Assembly: GCA_017428785.1 (NCBI GenBank)
Contig: JAFRQD010000048.1
Location: 1-56,357 of the forward strand
From: Bacteroidaceae bacterium
GTDB lineage: Bacteria > Bacteroidota > Bacteroidia > Bacteroidales > Bacteroidaceae
Direction of reading: 5' to 3'
DNA length: 56,357 bases
Each line of letters starts with the position of its first letter. The stretch's first letter is position 1. The notes under the pieces were generated by a model that saw nothing but the letters and a program-made list of their open reading frames with translations, did not search any database and was not told the DNA's origin. Made by a program: the position numbers and the translations under genes. Below, piece after piece: positions 51,289 to 56,357 of the stretch.

Positions 51289-52365
51289 ATGAAGAAGTAT
51301 CTCCTTACACTTGCAACACTTTTGCTGATTACATTGAGTGCTAAGGCACAGAAGTTGACGGTGGTGGACAGCGACGGCAACGGCATCCATCTCGTAACGG
51401 TCCTGACTGAGGACGGCAACATGATTGGCGTAACAGACCTGAGCGGCACGCTTCTCGACGTGAAAGGCGCAGCGAAAGTTGTCCTCACTCACGTGGCCTA
51501 CAAGTCGAAGCTCGTGGATATGTCGGCTCTGCAAGGCGGCAAAGTCACGATGGAAGACCTTGACTACAACCTGGCAGAGATAGTGGTGAAGCCCAAGCCC
51601 CTCATCTATGTCGAGACTTACTACAGGGTCTATGCCTTCGCCAACGACTCGCTTCGCTACTACTTGGCAGGCATCATGCCCAATTCCTACGATGTGGAGA
51701 AGAAGAAAGTCAAGTCGGGGAGCTACAACCAAAGCCATGGCGAGTTCAGCCTGAGCATGGGTGTCTCCATCACCTGGGGAGCGAGGGCACAGGAGTTCAA
51801 TGCCGGCAGGATACACAAAAGCGGGGCAATCGACCTCGTGAAGGGCGGCAAAGCAAGAGACCACTACTTCGTGACCGTGGCCGATGAAGGCAAGGGAAGG
51901 CAAAAAGTCAGTAATCCGGAAGGTACCGTAGGCTTCATCGAGACCGAAAAGGACGAGGTGCGCATGACGCTCGATGCTGGCAAGATGCAGATGTACCGCA
52001 ACAAAAGGCTTGGGCAAGACAGGGTGCTCAAGGGACGCGAAAAGGCGGAATACGCCTACGAATTCAACGTAGCTTTCAATCTCGACGGGGATGGGAACGC
52101 AACGATGGCAGACCTGGTGATGTCCTCGGACCATTGGGAATGGAACGGAGGCAAGGGACGCATGAAACTCATCATCGAGACATACGCCACCGAACATGCC
52201 TACATCGACGCAAAGGACTTCAAGGAGAAGAAGAAGGTGCTGAAGAAAATGTATGCGTCGCCCATGAAGCTCGACGCTCTCGAAGCCTATGCCACCTCGC
52301 ATGGCATCCCTGCACTCACGCCTTCGCTGCGAAAAGTGATTGAGAAACTACCCAAAAAGTCATAA
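51289..52365 (+). CDS. Secreted protein with carboxypeptidase-regulatory-like N-terminus, unknown function
   Basis: 358 residues, signal peptide MKKYLLTLATLLLITLSAKAQ. Residues about 20-95 (KLTVVDSDGNGIHLVTVLTE, LTHVAYKSKLVDMS) form a CarboxypepD_reg-like beta-sandwich as in TonB-receptor N-termini. The rest (LAEIVVKPKPLIYVETYYRV onward) is a mixed alpha/beta region I do not recognise, without obvious catalytic residues. Followed 6 bp later by an acyltransferase gene, probably one transcript. Confidence 0.8.
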   Translation: MKKYLLTLATLLLITLSAKAQKLTVVDSDGNGIHLVTVLTEDGNMIGVTDLSGTLLDVKGAAKVVLTHVAYKSKLVDMSALQGGKVTMEDLDYNLAEIVVKPKPLIYVETYYRVYAFANDSLRYYLAGIMPNSYDVEKKKVKSGSYNQSHGEFSLSMGVSITWGARAQEFNAGRIHKSGAIDLVKGGKARDHYFVTVADEGKGRQKVSNPEGTVGFIETEKDEVRMTLDAGKMQMYRNKRLGQDRVLKGREKAEYAYEFNVAFNLDGDGNATMADLVMSSDHWEWNGGKGRMKLIIETYATEHAYIDAKDFKEKKKVLKKMYASPMKLDALEAYATSHGIPALTPSLRKVIEKLPKKS

Positions 52366-52371
52366 CCCCTC

Positions 52372-53298
52372 ATGCCGCGAATCAAGGAACTCGACTTTCT
52401 GAAGGGCGTCCTGATACTGCTCGTCATCAGTTTCCACTTGGTGTGGTTCGAGCAGCTGCACCCCGACATCAAGCAGGTGGTGTATTGTTTCCACATGCCT
52501 GGCTTCCTGCTGATATCGGGCTTCCTCATGAACATCAGCAAGCCCCCGAGGGATTTCCTGAAGACCCTGCTGTGGCTGGCGGTGCCGTATGTCGTTATGG
52601 AGAGCGGATACATATACATGGCTTCGATTCTTCCCATAAATGAACACATCGCCCAACTCACGCCCTGGGTCTATCTCAAGCACCTTTTCCTGCATCCTCT
52701 CGGCCCGTATTGGTACTTGCACGCAATCATCCTCTGCGGAGCCACGTACTATTATATATATAATAATGTAGAGCGAGGGATGGCGACGCGTTTCCTGTTG
52801 ATTGGCATCGCCTATTATGTGTTTGCTCACGGCTTTGGAATCCTGTCGTTTTCCTCGGCCCTATACTTCCTTGCAGGCGCCTGCTTGAGGCAGAGCGGCA
52901 TAAACTTCGTGGTGTTCTTCCTGCCCTCGAGGCTCTCCGTCGTAGCCTTCGCCTTGCTTGCCTGCTTCTCAGACAGCCCGACTCAGGCAAGCCTGAACGG
53001 CGTTTTGATTGCCTATTTCGCCATTTCCTCCCTGCTGTCTATCTACAAATACTTGCCCCCTGCCCCTCGCCCCTTGCTCCTCTTCCTGGGCCGCAACAGC
53101 CTGGTGCTTTATGTCTTCTCGCCCATCTTCACCGTCCTCTGCAAGCAACTCGTCCCCTATCTCAAGTTCGACCCGACGGGACTCCTCTTCCTGATTGTCT
53201 CCCTCGCCCTCTGTGTCTGCGGAAGCCTCTTGGTTGCTTGGCTGATGGACCTCGTCGGCATCTCCCGTTTCTTCTTTGGCAGACGGGCTCTCAACTGA
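52372..53298 (+). CDS. Acyltransferase-3-like membrane protein
   Basis: 308 residues, about ten membrane segments. The N-terminal ELDFLKGVLILLVISFHLVW and FHMPGFLLISGFLMNIS match acyltransferase family 3 (fucose-acetylase-like) proteins that O-acylate surface glycans. GPYWYLHAI fits the family. A CTTGCCC-type 7-bp tract (53052-53079) codes for LPPAPRPLLL in a loop, and an AT-only palindrome (52751-52767) codes for YYYIYNN. Both leave the frame open. Confidence 0.85.
   Translation: MPRIKELDFLKGVLILLVISFHLVWFEQLHPDIKQVVYCFHMPGFLLISGFLMNISKPPRDFLKTLLWLAVPYVVMESGYIYMASILPINEHIAQLTPWVYLKHLFLHPLGPYWYLHAIILCGATYYYIYNNVERGMATRFLLIGIAYYVFAHGFGILSFSSALYFLAGACLRQSGINFVVFFLPSRLSVVAFALLACFSDSPTQASLNGVLIAYFAISSLLSIYKYLPPAPRPLLLFLGRNSLVLYVFSPIFTVLCKQLVPYLKFDPTGLLFLIVSLALCVCGSLLVAWLMDLVGISRFFFGRRALN
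52751..52767. repeat. AT-only palindrome ATTATATATATAATAAT in the acyltransferase
   Basis: 17 bp of A/T in a GC-rich gene. Related tracts: 8586-8600, 20811-20824, 29001-29018, 39971-40000, 43981-43996. Confidence 0.7.
53052..53079. repeat. Heptanucleotide tract in the acyltransferase (inverse of GGGCAAG)
   Basis: Four units CTTGCCC, CCTGCCC, CTCGCCC, CTTGCTC. Reverse complement of the lpdA and radical SAM tracts. Confidence 0.85.
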
Positions 53299-53303
53299 CA
53301 ATC

Positions 53304-53366
53304 TGTCCACGTTTGTCCTCCTTTGTCCACAATTTTGCCACATTTTCGGCTGGCACGAAACTTGTT
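53304..53366 (+). promoter_or_regulatory. Sigma54-like promoter with phased upstream boxes for hsp20
   Basis: TGGCACG-AAAC-TTGTT (53351-53366) matches the -24/-12 consensus TGGCACG-N4-TTGCW except for one base. Upstream, TGTCCAC, TGTCCTC and TGTCCAC start at 53304, 53314 and 53324, a 10-bp helical phase, like activator sites. No TAnnTTTG box precedes hsp20 (nearest is CAATTTTG). Confidence 0.55.
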
Positions 53367-53457
53367 TCTCTTGTTAGTGAAAGCTGAAGCGAAAGCAGAG
53401 GCAACAAAAAAGAAAACCAATTAATTAACTAATAAACAAAAATAGGAGGACACAATT

Positions 53458-53883
53458 ATGTTACCAGTAATGTTTAGAAACAGTTGGATGCCAACATTGT
53501 TCGAGGATTTCATGAACACAGACCTTATGCCCAGAGCTAACAGTACCGCTCCGGCAGTCAATGTGAAAGAGAGTGAAGAGGCTTACACGATGGAACTTGC
53601 AGCACCTGGTATCAAGAAGGAATACTGCCGAGTCAACATCGACGACAACGGCAACCTGACCATCGCCATTGAGAACAAGTGCGAACACAAGCACGAGGAC
53701 AAGAAACATCACTACTTGAGGCGCGAGTTCTCGTACAGCAACTACGAGCAGAGCTACACACTTCCCGACGACGTAGAGCGCGACAAGATTTCCGCTAAGG
53801 TTGAGGACGGCATCCTGACCGTCACGATGCCTAAGACGGCGAAGGAAGAGAAGAAACTCAGCAAGGCTATCGAAGTCTGCTAA
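53458..53883 (+). CDS. Small heat-shock protein Hsp20 (alpha-crystallin)
   Basis: 141 residues, cytoplasmic holdase that binds unfolding proteins. N-terminal arm MLPVMFRNSWMPTLFEDFMN, alpha-crystallin domain about 35-130 (PAVNVKESEEAYTMELAAPG, ILTVTMPK), and EFSYSNYEQSYTLPDDV typical of Bacteroidales IbpA-like proteins. It has a strong SD (TAGGAGGA, 53442-53449), rare in this window, 8 bp before ATG. Preceded by a sigma54-like promoter and followed by a terminator. Confidence 0.95.
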   Translation: MLPVMFRNSWMPTLFEDFMNTDLMPRANSTAPAVNVKESEEAYTMELAAPGIKKEYCRVNIDDNGNLTIAIENKCEHKHEDKKHHYLRREFSYSNYEQSYTLPDDVERDKISAKVEDGILTVTMPKTAKEEKKLSKAIEVC

Positions 53884-53907
53884 CCGAACAAGGCATTCAA
53901 GCCAACA

Positions 53908-53939
53908 GGGCAGCATCCGTCAAGGGTGCTGCCCTTTTT
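53908..53939 (+). terminator. hsp20 terminator
   Basis: GGGCAGCA (53908-53915) / TGCTGCCC (53927-53934), 11-nt loop, T5. Confidence 0.92.
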
Positions 53940-53975
53940 CGTTGCCCTTCCCGGCACATGAAGTCCGTTGCATAT

Positions 53976-54041
53976 ACATGTATGTGCAATTGCATCTACA
54001 TGTACGTGCAATTGCATCTACATGTACTTGCAATAAACCCA
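53976..54041. repeat. 22-bp period array ACATGTAYGTGCAATTGCAT x3
   Basis: Starts at 53976, 53998 and 54020. Each unit contains two palindromes, ACATGT and TGCAATTGCA; the third decays after TTGCAAT. Confidence 0.9.
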
Positions 54042-54048
54042 GCACACC

Positions 54049-54104
54049 AAGTCGTGCAATACCGGTTGCTGAGTCATGCAATCCGGGGTGTTAAGTAATG
54101 CTAA
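54049..54104. repeat. Second 22-bp period array, AAGTCGTGCAAT type
   Basis: Starts at 54049, 54071 and 54093 with units (A/G)AGT(C/A)(G/A)TGCAAT and variable remainder. Immediately follows the previous array, with TGCAAT shared. Confidence 0.75.
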
Positions 54105-54154
54105 GAAGCAGGAAAAAAATCTTCATTCTTAATTTTTAGTTCTTCATTTTTTTG

Positions 54155-54250
54155 TATCTTTGACCTTCGGTCGAAGTTACTTCCGTTCGGAAATAAAAAG
54201 AAAAAATTATGATTTTTCTTTTGTATTTCGCTCACTTAATCGTATCTTTG
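54155..54250 (+). promoter_or_regulatory. Tandem promoter module before the radical SAM gene
   Basis: Distal TATCTTTG (54155-54162), then TTCGGTCGAAGTTACTTCCG and AAATAAAAAGAAAAA, then proximal TTTG (54220-54223), 19-bp spacer, TATCTTTG (54243-54250). Order and much sequence match 31010-30917 upstream of der. The proximal box ends 4 bp before ATG 54255. Confidence 0.85.
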
Positions 54251-54254
54251 CGAC

Positions 54255-55367
54255 ATGAAAGGCGAGAAACTTGGCATAAGACGGACTATTGCGCTCGAGG
54301 CAGCACGGTTGCTGAACAAGAGTCTCCGCTCGGAACATCCGCTCCGGCAGGTGTTCTGGGAGAGCACCGTGCGCTGCAACATCCATTGCCGCCACTGCGG
54401 GAGCGACTGCCGTCAGGCTGCCACGGTGCCTGATATGCCTCGCGAGGACTTCTTCCGCGTGCTGGACAATATTGCCGCGAAGCGCAATCCGGGCGAGGTC
54501 TTCGTTATCCTCGGCGGCGGAGAACCGCTGGTGAGAGAGGATGTTGTGGAGTGCGCTCAGGGCATCAGCCAACGCGGTTTCCCCTGGGGAATGGTGACGA
54601 ACGGGCTCTTCCTTACGCCCGAACTCTTTCAGAAGCTGAAGGATGCCGGCCTCTGCTCCGTGACAATCAGCCTCGACGGGCTCGAGGAACAGCACACCTG
54701 GCTGCGTCGCAACCCCGACTGCTTCCGCATGGCCAGCCAAGCCATCGACATGATAGTGCGCGACCCGTCGCTCGCCTACGACGTGATGACCTGCGTGCAT
54801 CAGCACAACTACGACACGCTGCCCGAACTCAAGGCGTTCCTCATCGACAAAGGCGTCACGGACTGGCGGCTCGCCACCATCTTTCCGGTGGGCCGCGCGG
54901 CACAGGACAAGGAGCTGCAACTCACGGGCGAACAACTCAGGGGACTGCTCCAGTTCATCCGCGAGACACGCCAGGAGGGGCAGATTCATGCGTCGTATGG
55001 CTGCGAAGGCTTCCTCGGACCGTACGAAGGCGACGTCCGCGATTGGATGTTCCGCTGCACAGCAGGAGTGACGGCGGCTTCCGTCCTCGTCGACGGAGGC
55101 ATCAGCGCCTGCACAAGCATCAGGCACAACTACCGGCAGGGGAACATCTACCAAGACGACTTCATGCAAGTCTGGGAGACGCGCTTCCAGCCTCATCGCA
55201 ACCACGAATGGATGAAAACAGGCGACTGCAAAGGCTGCAAGTACTGGCGCTACTGCGAAGGCGGCGGCATGCACCTCAGGGACAACGACGGCAAACTGTT
55301 GCTCTGCCACATGAAGAAAATGACTCAGGGGCAAGGAGCAAGGTGCAAGGAGCAAGAGAACACCTAA
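54255..55367 (+). CDS. Radical SAM/SPASM enzyme of a Bacteroidetes rSAM/lipoprotein pair
   Basis: 370 residues, cytoplasmic. SAM-cleaving [4Fe-4S] motif Cys41-x3-Cys45-x2-Cys48 (RCNIHCRHCG), GGE motif ILGGGEPL (about 86-92), SAM-binding VTNGLFLT and TISLDGLEEQH. The C-terminal SPASM-type cysteines are Cys250, Cys268, Cys286, Cys325, Cys328, Cys334 and Cys351, enough for two auxiliary clusters, as in peptide-modifying enzymes. I recall Bacteroidetes families named 'rSAM/lipoprotein system' (TIGR04133 with TIGR04134) that match this gene order; no search was possible. The last residues come from four GGGCAAG-type 7-bp units. The promoter ends 4 bp before ATG, so the mRNA may be leaderless. A lipoprotein gene follows 57 bp downstream. 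Confidence 0.88.
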   Translation: MKGEKLGIRRTIALEAARLLNKSLRSEHPLRQVFWESTVRCNIHCRHCGSDCRQAATVPDMPREDFFRVLDNIAAKRNPGEVFVILGGGEPLVREDVVECAQGISQRGFPWGMVTNGLFLTPELFQKLKDAGLCSVTISLDGLEEQHTWLRRNPDCFRMASQAIDMIVRDPSLAYDVMTCVHQHNYDTLPELKAFLIDKGVTDWRLATIFPVGRAAQDKELQLTGEQLRGLLQFIRETRQEGQIHASYGCEGFLGPYEGDVRDWMFRCTAGVTAASVLVDGGISACTSIRHNYRQGNIYQDDFMQVWETRFQPHRNHEWMKTGDCKGCKYWRYCEGGGMHLRDNDGKLLLCHMKKMTQGQGARCKEQENT

Positions 55368-55403
55368 TGCAATTGGTAACCTCCTGCCCCTTGCCCCTTG
55401 CCC
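55329..55403. repeat. Inverted heptanucleotide tracts between rSAM and lipoprotein genes
   Basis: GGGCAAG, GAGCAAG, GTGCAAG, GAGCAAG (55329-55356) face CCTGCCC, CTTGCCC, CTTGCCC (55383-55403). They can pair into a long hairpin that would enclose the rSAM stop codon. Confidence 0.85.
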
Positions 55404-55424
55404 CTAAACACTAAAAAAGATACT

Positions 55425-55691
55425 ATGGCAAAGAAGATTCGTTCATTCTGGCGGTTGCTGCTTGGCTCGCTCATCACGCTGTTGGGCTTCGCAGCCTGCA
55501 AGTCTGCCAAGAAAATGCAGAAAGGAGACGACACGACGGTGCTCTACGGACCTCCTCCAGGCGTCGTTATCGACAAAGTTGTGGAGCTTTACGCACCTCG
55601 TCCCGAAGTCATCGAAAAGAAAGAACCCATAGATAGAATGCGGCTTCTTTATGGCGTACCGCCCGTCAAGGTGAAGAAGGATAGCAAATGA
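55425..55691 (+). CDS. Small lipoprotein with three LY(G/A)xxP motifs, candidate rSAM substrate
   Basis: 88 residues from ATG 55425. Lipoprotein signal LLGSLITLLGFAAC (Cys25), basic linker KSAKKMQK, then VLYGPPP (39-45), ELYAPRP (54-60) and LLYGVPP (74-80), separated by charged segments (VVIDKVV, EVIEKKEPIDRMR), ending KVKKDSK. Three similar Tyr/Pro motifs in a protein encoded next to a SPASM radical SAM enzyme suggest modification at these sites; Tyr41, Tyr56 and Tyr76 or the adjacent prolines are candidates. This is inference. Lys after the lipidated Cys does not give an obvious sorting rule. Only 3 bp separate its stop from the convergent methyltransferase stop. Confidence 0.85.
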   Translation: MAKKIRSFWRLLLGSLITLLGFAACKSAKKMQKGDDTTVLYGPPPGVVIDKVVELYAPRPEVIEKKEPIDRMRLLYGVPPVKVKKDSK

Positions 55692-55694
55692 CGC

Positions 55695-56324
55695 CTATTC
55701 CTTCACCCGGATTATCGTGAGGCCATCCCTGATGGGGAGTATGACCTTTTCCACTCTGGCATCGGAAGCCACAAGGTCGTTGAAGGCCTGGACGCCTCTT
55801 GTCTGTGCGTCGCTCTCCCTCGCTTCCTCCAGAACATGGCCGTACCACAAGGTATTGTCGGCCACGATAAAGCCTCCGGCGCGCATCCTGGGCAGCAGCA
55901 TCTCGTAGTATGCCGTGTATTCGCGCTTGTCGGCATCAATAAAGGCAAAGTCCCAACGCTCCTGCATCTGCGGGACGAGCTGCAGGGCATCGCCGATGTG
56001 GAGGCGGATTTTGTCGCGAAAGGCACTCCCCCCGAACCATTTCCGCAGGAAGTCCTCGTTCTCGTCGAACACCTCGAAGGTATGTATCTCCGCCCCTTCC
56101 TGCAATCCCTCTGCCATACATAAAGTGGCATAGCCGCTGAAAGTGCCCAGCTCGAGCACCTTCAGCGGCTTTGTCATTTGGATGAGCATCTTCAGGAGGC
56201 GGCCTTGCAGATGACCGCTTGCCATTTGCCCATAGGAGAGGCGCAGCTGCGTGTCGCGCCAAAGGGCATGAAGATAGTCGCCTTCGGCATCGATGTGCTG
56301 AAGAATGTACTCATCAAGGCTCAC
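55695..56324 (-). CDS. O-methyltransferase (class I, catechol/caffeoyl-CoA type)
   Basis: 209 residues. SAM motif VLELGTFSGYATLCMAEGL, acidic loop FEVFDENEDFLRKW, DFAFIDADKREYTAYYEMLL (metal and catalytic Asp), and IVADNTLWYGHVLE (second metal Asp/Asn) define the family. Cytoplasmic; the natural acceptor is unknown. The predicted start is GTG at 56324 (V/M-S-LDEYIL fits family N-termini), but the frame stays open to the window edge, so the true start could lie outside. Confidence 0.88.
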   Translation of the reverse strand: MSLDEYILQHIDAEGDYLHALWRDTQLRLSYGQMASGHLQGRLLKMLIQMTKPLKVLELGTFSGYATLCMAEGLQEGAEIHTFEVFDENEDFLRKWFGGSAFRDKIRLHIGDALQLVPQMQERWDFAFIDADKREYTAYYEMLLPRMRAGGFIVADNTLWYGHVLEEARESDAQTRGVQAFNDLVASDARVEKVILPIRDGLTIIRVKE

Positions 56325-56357
56325 CCCAGGCTGCGGGGAGAGATTATTCGGCTTTGC

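Overview
The window reads as chromosome of a Bacteroidales bacterium, most likely of the Prevotella group. The evidence is TAnnTTTG promoter boxes in front of most genes, weak Shine-Dalgarno sites, MKK-type signal peptides, secreted proteins ending in a 'YTLDGRKL..G.Y...GKKV..K' tail, a Bacteroidetes-type membrane TPR/HTH regulator and OMP-barrel genes, and a xylose-utilisation cluster. No phage, IS or integrase gene was seen. This is mostly core genome, but the spaces between genes are unusually rich in short tandem repeats.

Layout. 1-2.9 kb: end of the glycine-cleavage operon (gcvPA tail, gcvPB, lpdA). 2.9-6.9 kb: two secreted BspA/beta-helix-like proteins on the minus strand. 6.9-12.6 kb: threonine dehydrogenase (minus), a small Cys/His-rich membrane protein plus a ZnuD-like TonB receptor (plus), and kbl. 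Tdh and Kbl together convert threonine to glycine and acetyl-CoA, and the Gcv system takes glycine further. 12.7-16.2 kb: a large secreted protein followed at once by an unlisted 52-residue secreted peptide. 16.5-22.2 kb: recQ and the tig-clpP-clpX proteostasis operon. 22.3-31 kb: a phosphatase-superfamily protein, then a minus-strand run der, lipoprotein, M16 protease, mlaE, mlaF, lptB (GTPase and envelope lipid/LPS transport). 31.6-36.4 kb: a membrane TPR/HTH regulator divergent from an outer-membrane barrel protein. 36.4-41.1 kb: PfkB kinase, S41 protease, SGNH hydrolase and SecB-like protein in one minus-strand operon. 41.1-41.5 kb: two tRNA-Asn genes plus a tRNA 3' remnant. 42-46.4 kb: xylE-xylB-xylA. 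46.6-50.9 kb: GH36 and GH43. 51.3-53.3 kb: a secreted unknown and an acyltransferase. 53.3-53.9 kb: hsp20 with a sigma54-like promoter. 54.2-55.7 kb: a radical SAM/SPASM enzyme and a small lipoprotein with three LY(G/A)xxP motifs. 55.7 kb-end: an O-methyltransferase.

Most interesting points. (1) The radical SAM/lipoprotein pair looks like a peptide- or protein-modifying system with a candidate substrate; it is driven by a tandem-promoter module of about 90 bp that also sits upstream of der. (2) Non-coding DNA carries several repeat classes: GC-rich arrays with an exact 22-bp period, four of five placed 3' of minus-strand genes in a fixed orientation; locus-specific 21-, 22- and 44-bp arrays; 4-6-unit tracts of 7-bp period with a different unit at almost every locus, several immediately upstream of promoters; CCCCTCC-type palindromes; and AT-only palindromes. 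Some of these run into reading frames. (3) hsp20 has a -24/-12-like promoter with three TGTCC boxes phased at 10 bp.

All coordinates come from reading the sequence by eye; family assignments rest on recognised motifs, not searches.
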